From positions 126,198,522-126,262,521 of the forward strand of contig NC_089490.1 in the NCBI RefSeq assembly GCF_036850765.1: a stretch of DNA of 64,000 nucleotides. Direction: 5' to 3'. A model generated the notes under the pieces. The model was not told where the DNA came from, ran no database searches, and saw nothing but the letters and a program-made list of their open reading frames with translations. This stretch comes from Saccopteryx bilineata (taxonomy: Eukaryota; Chordata; Mammalia; Chiroptera; Emballonuridae). Positions 1-15,009 of the stretch are shown here, piece by piece; within the stretch, counting starts at the first letter, position 1, and each line of letters opens with the position of its first letter. The translations under genes and the position numbers were made by a program.

Positions 1-87
1 TATTTGGTGCAGATTTCACATTTCTGTCGTCTTTTGTTGCTTTCCTGTGACCGGTCAAAAGTGTACCATGACTTTACGGACACATTG
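1..87. mobile_element. 3' end of a mariner-type DNA transposon, cut by the window edge
   Basis: The sequence matches the last ~87 bases of the complete copy at 27749-28343, including the terminal 'catgactttacggacac' motif, and is followed by TA as expected for Tc1/mariner insertion. The remainder of this copy lies before the window. CpG sites are largely kept, which suggests a fairly young insertion. It lies in the upstream part of SSPN intron 1. Confidence 0.8.
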
Positions 88-91
88 TAGA

Positions 92-780
92 AGAGAACCC
101 TGTAAAAGGAAGATACTTACTAGTAAGACAAAAACTTTTCACTGTTTAAGCAGTTTCCCTTTGTCTTTACCTATGTCAGTCCAGTGCCCCCCAGGAGCCC
201 AGTGTCTGGGAGAAGACACACGTACACTTAACTACACACAGTTTATAACACCAAGTGCAAAAGTGGTGCCCTAAAGAAAATAGCACAATGGAGGATGTAA
301 TTAATCTTGTCTGGAGAGGATCAGAAAAGGGGAGCAGGATTGAAATTGTAGGAGGGGCTACAGCATTGGAATAAAACAAATATGGTTGGACTCCTGGGTT
401 TACCAATTCGTAGCTATTTTCAAAAATTTTTGGTTATGATTTTTATGTTTATTGTGTGTGTGAATAAATATGGAAAATTCTATTATTTTTTAATTATGAA
501 AGTTTCTAAGTCTATAATAAGCTATACAGAGAATAAGAAAACAACCTCTCACTTATACACTTGTTTGACAAGTAATATTTTGTCACAATTTTTTTTTAAA
601 GAAAACATTACATCAAAGTTGCCTGTTTCCTTTCTCAATCACATTGTTCTATCCTACTCTCCTTCTCTGGAGGTAGCTACTATCCTGGATTTGGTATTTA
701 TCATGCCTGTGCACATTTCCATACTTTTTGATATATATTCATAGCCAATAACTGATACAATTTTATATGTTTTAAATTGC
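92..780. other. AT-rich intronic DNA, nothing assigned
   Basis: Low-complexity, AT-rich intronic sequence with stop codons in all frames over most of its length. The short open frames here have no protein-like composition. I see no RNA gene or repeat that I can name. Confidence 0.5.
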
Positions 781-1900
781 ATATAAATAATAGCATAATA
801 TTTTTCCTCAACATTGTTTTAAAGATTTATTTATAATAGTACATAAATACCATTCACTCATTTTTGCTATACTATACTTCATTATAGAAATATAGGTTTA
901 TATAGCAATTAATTTATTCTCTTGATGAAAATTTAGGTTGTATTCAAAGATTTTTTTTCTTTTGCAACTACAAACAGTTTTGCAGTGGACATTCTGTTCC
1001 ATGGCTCCCTGTGCACATATTTCAAAGTTTCTTTAGGGTATATTTCTAAGATTTTATTATTGCGTAATGAGTGATAAACAGTTTCAACTTGCTAGATTTT
1101 GATAAATCAGTACAACAATGTGGTACTAATTTATACTCCCACCAATAATAAATCAGAGATCTCACCAATCTATATACTTACCAACATTTGTAATGTCAAA
1201 CAATTTTAATTTTTGCCTATTTTATTTGTGTGCAATGATGCCTTATTTTAATTTATGCTTTTTATTACTACTCAGGTTGAACATATTTTATATGTTTATT
1301 GGCCATTTTATTGTTGTCTTCCATTTATTCAACAAATATTTTCTATCAGATGTTTATATCATTGATTTATAAGATTTGTTGTCTTTGTTACCTAACTTTT
1401 GTGGTTTGGGGTACTGCAAATATCTTCTCTTAGTTGGTACCATGTCTTTTACTTTTTGTTTATGGTGATTTTGTTGTGAAAAAGATCTAATTTTAATGTA
1501 TATTTATATTTATTAACCTTTTTCTGGTATGTGCTTTGATATGTTTTAAAATAATCTCTCCCCACTCCAAGGTCATAAAATATTTTCTATATCATTTTCT
1601 AAAAGTGTTGACAGTTTTTGCTTTTGTTCTTATATTTTTAATCTAAGTGGACTAATTTTTGGCATATGATGTGAGGTAGTGTCCGGTTTTTTTTTTTTTT
1701 AAGGACTGTTAATTGTTTTAGTATCAGTTAATAATAAATCAGTCCTTTATATACTGAACCGCTATGTCCATTTATCATCTGTCACATTTGCATATTAGAT
1801 TTGAGGATTGTGTCTGTGATTCTCTTTAATTTAATCGTTTTGTCTATCATTGTGCTAATATCATATTGTCTAATAATACACAAAAGTTGATAAAATAACC
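780..1900 (-). repeat. Ancient L1 (L1M-type) fragment, antisense
   Basis: The plus strand carries the reverse complement of a diverged L1 3' region: 'gtgcacatatttcaaagtttctttagggtatat', then an 'actcccaccaataataaa' motif and 'tattggccatttta'. These are the same landmarks seen in much better condition in the young L1 at 3448-10095. Divergence is high, so the insertion is old and the exact ends are uncertain. Confidence 0.65.
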
Positions 1901-2150
1901 CCGTGTTCTCATTACCCAGCTTCAGTAATTATTAACTTATGATCAATCTTGCTTCACTTACATTGTTCCATGCTCCATCTGTACTTCTACACTACACACT
2001 GCATTATTTTTAAAATAAATCCCAGATATTGTATCATTTTATCCATAAATATTTAACTATGTAAATCAAAAGATGAAGGGTAAAAATAATCAAAGTACCA
2101 ATCACACCTAACAAGTTAACAGTTTCTTAATAGGACCAAATCAGTGTTGA
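1900..2150. repeat. Ancient interspersed repeat, family uncertain
   Basis: The text around 'attacccagcttcagtaatta' and 'aaataaatcccagatattgtatcattttatcc' resembles a common old mammalian interspersed repeat. I do not assign it to a family. No coding potential. Confidence 0.35.
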
Positions 2151-2531
2151 AATATCCATGAATAACTCATGAATATTTCTTCATAGTGTGTCAAAATCAA
2201 TATCTCAATAAGATCTATAAACTACAAATGGTTCCTATATTTCTTACATCTTCTTTACTCAGAGATTTACCTTTTCCTCTCCCTCTTGCTCCCCTACAAG
2301 TTATTTGTAGAAAAAAAGCCAGTGATTCCTCCCACCCTCAGGATTGCTTTCATGTTACTATTTATTTTCTCATCTGAAGAGATTCCAAGACCATTCTAGT
2401 AGTAGAGAACCCTCCAACTCTTCATCCCACCCTCAGCTGAGACAGAACAACTCTCTGGATGATGTTCAGTGCTAGTGGGTTAATTATTTTGTAGTTGTGT
2501 AAGAGTGTAACCATATGAAGGGCTTACTTTT

Positions 2532-2931
2532 GGGTTGTGGCCGTTTGGCTCAGTGGTAGAGCATTAGCCTGGCATTGGGATGTCCCAGGTTCCATTCCAG
2601 TCAGGGCACACAGGAGCAGTGCCCATCTGCTTCTCCACCCCTCCACCTCTTGCTTCTCTTTTTCTCTCTCTTCCTTTACTGCAGTCATGGCTCGATTAGA
2701 GCGAGTTGGCCCCGGGAGCTGAGAATGGCTCCATGGCCTCAACCTTAGGTGCTAAGAAGAGCTCGGTTGCTGAGCAATGCAGCAATGCCACAGATGGGCA
2801 GAGCATCACCCCCTTGTGGGCTTGCCAAGTGAATTCCGGTCAGGGTGCATGCGGGAGTCTGTCTCTCCTGCCTCCCCTCCTCTCACTAAATAAACAAAAA
2901 ATTAAATTAAATTAAATTATAAAAAAAGAAA
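2532..2931 (+). mobile_element. Bat tRNA-derived SINE, long form
   Basis: The head has a tRNA-like A box ('ggctcagtggtagagc') and a B-box-like stretch ('ggttccattcc'). A long body follows ('gggcagagcatcaccccc', 'catgcgggagtctgtctc'), ending in an AT-rich tail. Imperfect target duplications 'atgaagggcttactttt' (2515-2531) and 'atgaagggcctaccttt' (2932-2948) bound it. It is diverged from the cleaner copies at 28351 and 61701. Confidence 0.8.
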
Positions 2932-3060
2932 ATGAAGGGCCTACCTTTATGCCATGGTCCTAGCTCTATCACTTCACCTATAGAGGCCCAGAGAATTTTA
3001 AAGTGTTTTATAAAAAGAAGGGTTTCACATGATTTAGTCCTTAACATTATGCAGAAATAA

Positions 3061-3387
3061 CATTTTTTTTTTTTTAAAGGGACAGAGAGAGAGAGAGATT
3101 GATAGGGACAGACAGACAGGAGTGAAGAGAGATGGGAAGCATCAATCATCAGTTTTTCGTTGTGACAACTTAGTTGTTCATTGATTGCTTTCTTGTATGT
3201 GCCTTGACCGCGGGTCTTCAGCAGACTGAGTAACCCCTTGCTCAAGCCAGCGACCTTAGGTCCAAGCTGGAGAGCTCTATGCTCAAGCCAGATGAGCCTG
3301 CGCTCAAGCTGGTGACCTCGGGGTCTCGAACCTAGGTCCTCCACATCCCAGTCCAACACTCTATCCACTGCGCCACTGCCTGGTCAG
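3061..3387 (-). mobile_element. Bat tRNA-derived SINE, 'CCTGACCAGGC' head type
   Basis: On the minus strand it begins 'ctgaccaggcagtggcgcag' and continues through the typical 'tactcagtctgctgaagacc' body to a poly-A/GA tail. A perfect 10-bp duplication 'gcagaaataa' flanks it at 3051-3060 and 3388-3397, so both ends are exact. It is the same subfamily as the copies at 12279 and 56396. Confidence 0.88.
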
Positions 3388-3938
3388 GCAGAAATAATAT
3401 TTTTTGATGCTTAAAAAAAAATCTTTAAATCAACTTGCAAGTTTCTTTTATTTATTTTTTTTAATTTTATATATTTTTTATTGATTTTAATTTATTGTGT
3501 TAACATAGATTCAAGTATCCCACTGAGTACATCCCCCCAACCCCATGTTCCCCTCAACATAACCTTTGCCCCCCCCCGCCCCCTACGCACTCCCCCCTTC
3601 CCTCCAGGATTTGCTTTTCTGCTCTCTATAACACTGTGTTATGTATATATAATTTCACTAATCTCTTTCCCTTCTCTGATCCCATCCTCTCATCCCCTTT
3701 TCCTCTGTCCGCTTTCCCTCTGGTCCCTTTGACCCGCCTCTGCCTCTATTCCGTTCCTCAGTTCATATTGTTCATTGGATTCCTCAAATGAGTGAGGTCA
3801 TATGATATTTTTCTTCCTCTGCCTGGCTATTTCACTTAACATAATAGTTTCCAGGTCCATCTATGTTGTCGCTAAGGTAAGATTTCCTTCTTTTTTATGG
3901 CCCCATAGCATTCCATTGTGTATATGTACCACTGCTTT

Positions 3939-7400
<3,462 letters not shown>

Positions 7401-7773
7401 CTTTCAGTCTATGTGTATCTTTTGTTTTAAGGTGGGTCTCTTGTATACAGCATATGTATGAGTCCTGTTTTCTTATCCATGCAGCTACCCTATGTCTTTT
7501 GATTGGATCACTTCATCCATTTACATTTAAGGTTATTATTGATATGTAGTTGGTAATTGACATTTTATTCTTTAAATCTACATTCCTGTTTTACTGGATT
7601 GTTTTTCCTTTTGTTCTGTTTACAACAGGCCCCTTAGCATTTCTTGTAGCATTGGTTTGGTTGTAATGAATTTCTTGAGTTTTTTTTGTCTGGGAAGCTT
7701 TTTATTTCTCCTTTGATTTTAAAGGATAGCCTTGCTGAATAAAGAAATCTTGGTTGTAGGTTCTTGTTCTGCA

Positions 7774-8463
7774 TTACTTTGAATATTTCTTGCTGTTCCC
7801 TCTGACCTCAAGTGTTTCTGTTGTAACACCAGATGTCATCCTTATGGGGACTCCTTTGTAGGTAATTGACTGCCTTTCTCTTGCAGATTTTAGTATTCTG
7901 TCTTTATCTCTTAGCTTTGGTATTTTAATTATGATGTGTCTTTGTGTAGGTCTCTTTGAGTTCCTCTTTAATGGGATTCTCTGACTTTCTTGAACATGTG
8001 TAACTTTTTCCTGCAACAATTTAGGGAAGTTTTCAGCTATGATTTCTTCAATTAGGTTCTCTATTCCTTGATCTTTCTCTTCTTCTTCAGGAACCCCTAT
8101 TATGCTGATGTTGTTTCTCTTCATGTTGTCATAGAGCTCTCTTAGAGTTTCCTCAGACTTCTTGATCCTCTTTTCTTTTTGCTGTTCTGCTTTCATGCTT
8201 TCACTTATCTTGTCCTCTAAATCACTTATTTGATCCTCTGCTTCATCCAGCCTGCTTCTGATTCCTTCTAGTGTAGTCTTTATTTCTGATATTGTGTTTG
8301 TCATTTCTGTCTGATTTTTTTTTATGATTTCAATGTCCTTTTTCATGCCTGCTAGCTCTTTGTTTAGGTGCTCATTTTGTCCATCTATTGTTGCTCTAAG
8401 ATCCTTGAGCATCCTAGTAATCATTATTCTAAACTCTGAATTCAGCATCTGAGTTAGTTCCAT
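7774..8463 (-). pseudogene. L1 ORF1 (RNA-binding coiled-coil protein) remnant
   Basis: A 229-residue open frame on the minus strand inside the L1. The first ~100 residues are rich in Glu, Lys and heptad-spaced Leu/Ile ('DEAEDQISDLEDKISE'), as in the L1 ORF1p coiled coil. After them comes the RRM-like part with 'NNISIIGVPEEEE' and the C-terminal domain 'RHIIIKIPKLRDKDRIL'. Mammalian ORF1p is usually about 330-370 residues, so this frame is truncated at both ends by mutations. ORF1p is a nucleic-acid chaperone that coats L1 RNA. Identification is firm; function is lost. Confidence 0.88.
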
Positions 8464-10112
8464 CTCATTCAGTTATTTTTCTGGGGATTTTTCTTGTTCA
8501 TTCATTTGAATTGCACTTCTCTGTTTTCCCATTTTGTCTTGGTATAAACTGCTCCTTTGGATGTGTTGATTGTGTAGCTAGCTGAGTATAGAATTGGTGT
8601 TTTTTGCCTCCAGCTCTCAGTTGTGTTGTTTCTAGATCTTCTTGGGTTGGCTTCAGCTGCTTGTATTCTGCTGTGGGCTACATGTCTGCTGCTACTGCTC
8701 TTTTTGCTGTTTGTGACAGCATTTTCTATGCCTTAGCTGAGTCAGGTGTGAGGAGCTTTTCTTAAGATACCACTCTAACTGGGGTTGTTAGGTCCTGAGC
8801 TGATGCTCTCCATATATGGCCACTGGATGTACCAGACATGTACTTCCCTGGCCAGAACCTGGTGCAGATCAGTGGGGTCACTACTTTTGACTGGCCCTTA
8901 GCAACCTTCTTGGAGCTACAGGTGATCCAGAATTTGTGTCTGCCTCCACTGGGCCCTAATGCCATTATAAATATCAGCTGAACTTCTAGGCTGGTTTTTG
9001 TCTATTGTTGGCCAGTATATCTGGCTTCTCTATTCCTGAAGTGTGGTCTTTTCGCCAGCCCTCTGCTATCTCCACCTCCTTGGGCACTCAGGCACTAGTG
9101 CAGGCTCATGGGCTGCAGCTCAGGCTGCTGCATGGGCATGGGGGACTCCTCACCTTTCTGAGCTCCACTCCCTGCAGGCACGTGGTACTCCTCACCCTGC
9201 TGGGGTCCACCCTGCACTAGCACAGGAAACACCTCACCCTGCAGGGTTCTGCCCCCCATGGGCACTCGGGAGGCATCTTTGGGCTCTGCCCCCATCTACT
9301 GCCTGTGCCAAGCACCATGGCCACCTCTGCAGCCTGGCCCTCCCACCCTTTGGAGGGTACTCAGCAGTGTGGGCGGCTTTGTAGCCCAGACCTCAGCACT
9401 CAAAACCTGTGTCCCTGATGTATTCCTTGCTTCTAAGTATCTCTCTGCATTGACTGGAGCAGGAGCGCCTCTGGTGGGTGGAGTAATTGCTTCCCTTCGC
9501 TGGCTTGGTTCTCCCAGGAAGAATGGGTACTTTAGGTTTGAGGAGTGATCCAGTACAAGGGTCAGGGTGGCTGTCCCCCACAGTCTCTTCCTGTGCCCCC
9601 GAGACTACACTCTCCTCTCACAACTCCAGTCCTCTCTGTGCTCCCCTCTCCAAAGCCCCTGGGTAAGTGGCTATGAATGAAATTTTCTGTTTGGTTCCTT
9701 TAAGACAGAGCCTGGGTCCGATGGTTCTGTCTCCCTCTCACAAACAGTAACCTGGCTCTTCTTCCAGCTAAATACTGTCCATACATCTCCTCTAGTCTCT
9801 GGGGCTCCATGCTGGGGTTCTGGTCCTGGGCTGAGGACCCACAACTCTCCAGGAAACTCACCCCATCATGAGAGGCCACCTCTTACTCCTAAGAGCTGGG
9901 CAGCCCTTTCCACATCTCCACCTTTCCTACCAGTTCAGTGTGGTTCCTTTGATGATGCTTGGTTATAGATTCCTCTTAGTTTAGTCCAAAGTTGGTTTTT
10001 CAAGATGATTGTTCCTAAGTTAAGTTGTAATCCACTTTGGTTCTGGGAGGTGGGAGTTGTAATGTCTGCCTACTCTGTTGCCATTTTCCCTCCTCCAACT
10101 TGCAAGTTTCTT

Positions 10113-10240
10113 AACCTCTCTGAGTCACAATTTTCTATAGAATAGATTAATATTTTTTACTTATTGCATTGTCTTAGGGAATAAATGAGGTAATATATAA
10201 AAAGTGTTTCATGTAGGCTTTCTGGATAGAGAGATCCTTG
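10113..10240 (-). repeat. Possible MIR fragment
   Basis: The text 'cctctctgagtcacaattttc' followed by 'ggaataaatgaggtaatat' matches the usual MIR core-to-3' layout in diverged form. It directly abuts the right target duplication of the L1. Weak, based on pattern only. Confidence 0.35.
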
Positions 10241-10681
10241 GGCAGCATTTGAAGAATTAATATTACTGAATTCATAATGGTTAAAGAAAGTGGACTATAA
10301 CTGAAGGATAAAGAAATTAAGGGACATTTTAGGTCAAAGGCACAATTTGTGTCCCAAGACTATTAAACTCATTTTTTATCCACAACCAACATAATTACTT
10401 CAGAATTCTATTGTTTGTGCTTTTTGTCCTTTGAGGATGTAAATTGAAAAAATTCCCAGCAGCTCACATAAAATATGAACTTAGCATGGATATACAAATC
10501 TGTTACAGTATTAAAATAAAACCAAATCAAAAGGAATTCAACTTGAATGTGTGACACTAGAATAGTTGTCAGATTTTCCTCTTAGTTTTCTGTCAGTTGA
10601 TGAAACATTCAGTTGTGAGATTCATAGATTTAAAAAGATGAACTGTTTGCAATCATTTTTAAGCAAGGATTTGGTACTTAC

Positions 10682-11057
10682 CCATTGTAGCAACTTTGGG
10701 CTGGTATATCTATTGAGGATGTCTTTGGCCTCCTGCCTTACTTTGGCAGGAACATCAATGGAAAACTCCCTCTCTATCCATAGGATTTGGGGGATTCGTA
10801 CTCCCTTCCTCTGGCTGCTGATCACAAGTTCTGACTTCTTTTTTTTATCAGTTCTATCAGGATAGTTTTCTACTATCCTGTAAAGCAGCTCCCAAGATAC
10901 AAGTGAACATCTGCAGCACACAGTTTATGCTGAGCAATAGCGCACTTAGCAAACATATTTTCCTTCCAGTCTTTCTGGGCTTCTTCTACAACAGATCTTG
11001 CTAAACTACACAGTAATGCAATTTGCAGTGCAACATGGTTAACAAAATTAAAGATAT
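10682..11057 (-). pseudogene. Exon-like remnant of an unrecognised antisense gene (exon B)
   Basis: On the minus strand a pyrimidine-bearing acceptor (tttttcatattacag) precedes a 376-base segment that ends at a strong donor (tgg|gtaagtac). From phase 1 the first half reads 'IFNFVNHVALQIALLCSLAR' and onwards ('EEAQKDWKENMFAKCAIAQ'). Around 10865-10890 the reading moves to another frame and continues 'YRIVENYPDRTDKKKKSEL' to 'KDILNRYTSPKLLQW' at the donor. The composition is protein-like (helical, few low-complexity runs) and quite unlike the surrounding AT-rich intron. One frameshift makes it a probable pseudogene unless it is a sequence error. It joins in phase to the segment at 12132-12054. 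Retained splice sites argue against a processed copy. I do not recognise the family; its helical character would suit a repeat scaffold, which is only a guess. Confidence 0.45.
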
Positions 11058-11224
11058 CTGTAATATGAAAAAGATACTATATAATATGCATATGTATATA
11101 TAAATCAAAATTGTATACATATATATCAGATCAGAAATACCAGAAACAATGTTATATCACTGCTGACATGTACTTGTTAGGCCTACTGTGATTGCTTCTG
11201 TGCTAAACATGTACAGACTTTTTT

Positions 11225-11500
11225 CTTGTCATTATTCCCTAAACAACACAGTATAACAACTATTTGCATAACATTTACATTTGATAAGGTATTGCAAGTA
11301 ATTCAGAGATACTTTAAAGTATACAGGAGGATGTGTGTAGGTTATGTGCAAATACTACACTTTTTTTATATAAGGGGCTTGAGCATCTACAGTTGTGGTA
11401 TCTGCAAGGGTCCTGGAATCAATACCCTACTCTGCAGACACAGGGAAGTAAGTGTGCATGTTTCTGGTTATGGGAAAGTTCTAAGTCATGATAAAAATCT
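11225..11500. mobile_element. Tigger/pogo-type DNA transposon fragment
   Basis: The stretch 'aagtatacaggaggatgtgtg', 'tataaggggcttgagcatc' and 'ggtcctggaatcaatacc' matches the 3' end layout of old Tigger-like non-autonomous elements. The terminal sequence is eroded. No coding sequence remains. Confidence 0.55.
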
Positions 11501-12053
11501 ACCACTTTGAATGAGACAGGCTGTATTTTACCATACAAAGGATTTCAGCCTCCTAGATAAGTGCTGCTTATCTTCTTTCCCCACCAAGGAGAGCTTTTAC
11601 CAGAACAGAGCAGTGAAGGCACTCTCATTGCTGCAATTCCAGGAGCAATAATTTCCTTGAGAATTTTCTCATACACCCTTAGAAATTTTATTTTTCACAT
11701 TTATCTTTTCAAACAGATCTAGATTTAGCAAAGTTCTCAAAAGTAGACCTGCTTTCATTTTTCAATTCAATTATCAGCATGTAAAACATATATTTTCAAT
11801 TAACTGGAATGTTTGCATACTCACGTGAAAAGTCCTACACATTAACAGTAATTTGGGCACAGAACGTATCAGCTATCAACTCCTCAGGCAAAAGGATAAT
11901 TATAATAATAAAAGGAGAGAAAAAAAGACTGAATGAGTATTATAAAGTTAGGGGTGGTTGAATAAATATCTTTTTTCTTTAGACCCTGAAAACAAAATAA
12001 TTTTCTAGGATAGACTTGGTCATCTAAAAATCTTTTTACGGACATATTTTCAC

Positions 12054-12132
12054 CTGGATTTCTAGAAGCTTTTAAAAAAATCTCTGAGGTCATCCTTGCA
12101 AAGTAAATATTACAAATTGCTCTCTCCATCTT
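12054..12132 (-). pseudogene. Exon-like remnant of an unrecognised antisense gene (exon A)
   Basis: On the minus strand, acceptor 'atatctttctgtag' is followed by 79 bases that read without a stop as 26 residues (start KMERAICNIYFARMTSE, end KASRNP) plus one base. They end at donor 'ccag|gtgaaa'. The segment starts in phase 0 and ends in phase 1. The next downstream segment on this strand (11057-10682) starts in phase 1, so the two join to a continuous reading '..KASRNP-D-IFNFVNHV'. The phase match and protein-like composition are the evidence. The donor is only moderately strong and the segment is short, so chance is not excluded. Confidence 0.4.
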
Positions 12133-12278
12133 CTACAGAAAGATATGGAAATGCACAGATGGGACTTATGTCATAATCCAAACTCTTCCTGGGCCAGGGG
12201 GAACTTAGTCCTTGGATGAAGAAAATGTTTCTACATTAGACCTCACTATAGGCAATTTTTACTCTAAAGAAAAATTAA

Positions 12279-12649
12279 GCCTGACCAGGCAGTGGCGCAG
12301 TGGATAGAGCGTCGGACTGGGATGCAGAGGACCCAGGTTCAAGACCCCGCGGTCGCCAGCTTCAGTGCGGGGCTCATCTAGTTTGAGGAAAAGCCCACAA
12401 GCCTGAACCCAAGGTCGCTGGCTCCAGCAAGGGGTTACTCAGTCTGCTGAAGGCCCGCGGTCAAGGCACATATGAGAAAGCAATCAATGAACAACTAAGG
12501 TGTTGCAATGCGCAATGAAGAACTAATAATTGATGCTTCTCATCTCTCTCCGTTCCTGTCTGTATGTCCCTGTCTATCCCTCTCTCTGACTCACTCTCCA
12601 TCTCTGTAAAAAATAAAAAAAATAAAAATAAAAAAAATTAAAAATTAAA
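12279..12649 (+). mobile_element. Bat tRNA-derived SINE, 'CCTGACCAGGC' head type
   Basis: Starts 'gcctgaccaggcagtggcgc', with an A-box-like 'tggcgcagtggatagagc' and B-box-like 'ggttcaagacc'. The body is about 300 bases with an A-rich, T-punctuated tail. The duplication 'aaagaaaaattaa' is found at 12266-12278 and 12650-12662, which fixes the boundaries. Confidence 0.9.
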
Positions 12650-12910
12650 AAAGAAAAATTAAAAAGTAAAACAGTGAAATTCTAGGCAAATTAAATATCC
12701 TCCCTGATATATGATATGCCAAGTAAAACAATCCTAAACAAAAGTTTCTAGGTATAAAAAGTTGTTGCTAGCTATAGTTTTGCTTGTAGTGGAAAATAAG
12801 TCACTATTTTGAGTTTGGTTTGATAAAAACCAATAAAAAGCATTCTTTTCAAATCCATAGTGTCTGTACATTAATGTTTGTAATGGTTAGAGACAGATAG
12901 TCAGTCTTCT

Positions 12911-13183
12911 CCCCAGAGACAGATTAAGGTCGGTTGAGGCCCTGGGCACAGAAGAAAATATTGGGCCCCTTAAAAAAGAGAGAGAGAGACAGGGAAGATA
13001 AAAATGCATGTTAACCATATTTTTAAATAAATAAAAAATATTATGTACTATTAATGTTGAAATTGCACATATGAAACCAAACTTGGTGTCAGTAGAGAAA
13101 AGCGTAAAGTTCGGGTTTTGTGGGCCCTTCAGAAGTTGGGGCCCAGGCATGCCTGGTGCACCCGTTAAATCCGCCTCAGCTCC
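12911..13183. mobile_element. Possible non-autonomous hAT-like element
   Basis: The two ends are imperfect inverted copies: 'gagacagattaagg...gaggccctgggc' at the left, and at the right the complement of 'gaggcggatttaacgg...catgcctgggccc'. The interior is AT-rich with a short GA run. No transposase remains and no clear target duplication is visible, so the class is tentative. Confidence 0.4.
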
Positions 13184-13639
13184 TCCCTTGATGGTCAACT
13201 CTGCCGTAAATTCTTTGGTTGATTTTGAATCTTTATATTTATCTGGCTATTACTCTTTGAATTTCCCATTACTCTCTGTGTGCTAAGTTTGGCTGAAATA
13301 ATTATGCTTTTTTTAAAAAAAGAAAAAGTAATATTAATTTTGGATTTGTAGTGGACAGAAAATATTTTTAGCTGAACAGCAATTTTTCAGAAATTAAATG
13401 CTTGTCTTTGAAAAACCCACAATAGTATAATCAGAAAAACATACACAGCTTGGCATGGTTACCAAGATCTGTATTTCCTGGGTAGTGGATAATAAATAGG
13501 CTCGTAGATGAAAGAAAAAGGAGTTTTGTAACTCTTAACTGTTTGCAAACTATTTATGTCAACATTATTGGAAAGATTTTTGAAAAGTGGTGCTTGCTCT
13601 GAAAGGAAAAGTAGCCTAAGTCACTAAATGAAAGGATTC

Positions 13640-13890
13640 ATTTATTTATTTGACACACATGTATTGACTGTTTCATATGTGCTGGGTAAGCCTTTTACAT
13701 ATGCTGTCTTATAGAATCCTCACAGTGATTTATGAAGTAGCTGTTGTTGCTATTATTCCACTGATGATGAAACTGAATCCCAAAGAGGTTATTTTATAAG
13801 GAAATTTGTCCGAGGCCAAAAGCTTTAAGTAGTGGAGGTGGATTTTGAACCCAGATCTGTCAGATCAAAAGCTAACATATATTGCCTTGG
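13640..13890. repeat. MIR element
   Basis: Ancient SINE core landmarks are visible: 'atgtgctgggtaagcc', 'cctcacagtgatttatgaagtag', 'gatgatgaaactgaatccc' and 'attttgaacccagatctgt'. Divergence is high and there are no target duplications. Confidence 0.75.
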
Positions 13891-14209
13891 TCTCTATCTC
13901 TAGGTATGCAGCCCTTTTTGCTGTAAAACTTCATATAGTTATTCTCCAGGGCAAGTGTATATTATGTTTTGTGGCACCTGTGAAATCTTAGAGAACTTAT
14001 AGTGGATACATGTTGTTGAAATAACAGAGCCAGCAGACTCTCATAAGAAACAACCATTGAGTCCACTATCTTTTTGTTTTAAGGTGTTGCTGGAAATTAC
14101 CAATCCATTTTTTAAGGAGGACTTAAGAACTTAATGTTTGTATTTTTCTTATTACTATATATCATGTTTGTGGGGAAAAGAAACTATGATGATAAATGCC
14201 ATGTTTTCC

Positions 14210-14395
14210 TTAGTTCTTCTCACAACTGGCATGTATCTCTTTACCTGTGTATGGTCCGCCTCCACTTCACAGCTTTGGCCCTATGAAGGTAGCGGGTTTT
14301 GTTTCTTTTGTTCACTGTAGTATCTTCAGAGCCTCAAAGAGTACCTGGCATGTTGTTGAAGGTACACAATGAATACTTGTTAAATGAACAAAATG
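14210..14395 (+). repeat. L2 3' end fragment
   Basis: The run 'gtatcttcagagcctcaaag', 'gtacctggcatgttgttgaa' and 'caatgaatacttgttaaatga' follows the well-known end of L2 LINEs. Old and non-coding. Confidence 0.7.
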
Positions 14396-14854
14396 AGATT
14401 ATTTCAAGATGTGATAGAGGCCTACATTTACATATATTATTTATTTCAACTCAAATTTCAGAGTAAGTTATACTAGCACAGTTTGAGGTCATATGAGGTG
14501 GAAAAATATAATGCCAACTATAATTCCAGGCACATTATTTATGAACCTTAAAACAAATTATAAATTAAGTATTATTTTCTCCATTTTGTATATGATGACC
14601 TTGAGTCTCAAAGACTTTGTTACCTTCCAGCAGCTTAGATAGTTGTTTGGACCTCAAAGACTGTTTTCACACTGTCTCAGCAGTGGCGCTTCAAGCCACT
14701 GAGCACAGGAGAGGAGCAGACGGTGGAACAGTCTCCAAGTCTCTGTGGTCTCACTTCCCTCACAGTGCTGTCGGCATCCCACCAGGGAGGCAGCCGGGCC
14801 ATGTAATGGTGAAGAGGCAGGCTCGGTACTCTGACAAGTACAGCTATCAGCCCT

Positions 14855-15005
14855 GTATCTGCTATGTGATCTTGAGCATAAAATGTTTTGAGCTTTACTT
14901 TCCTCACCTATGAAATGGCGCTGATGATAGCAGTTACCCCATAGGATTTATATGAAGACCAACTAAGAGGCTCTGCCCAGAGTGCTCAGTTTAATGCCTG
15001 GCACA
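14855..15005. repeat. MIR fragment
   Basis: The run 'tgctatgtgatcttgagc', 'cctcacctatgaaatggcgctgatgatag' and 'ggatttatatgaagac' matches the MIR core in diverged form. Confidence 0.65.
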
Positions 15006-15009
15006 TCCA

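Noticed and set aside
2537..2600. tRNA-like sequence with A and B boxes
   Set aside because: It is a SINE head, not a tRNA gene; the acceptor stem does not close and target duplications flank the whole element. The same applies to the heads at 12279, 24374 and 28775.
9005..9581. Pro/Leu-rich open frames up to 113 codons
   Set aside because: They fall in the GC-rich 5' UTR of the antisense L1.
11826..11900. Minus-strand donor gtgagt after a short open stretch (ELIADTFCAQITVNV)
   Set aside because: A stop (tag) lies before the donor and no phase joins it to the neighbouring exon remnants.
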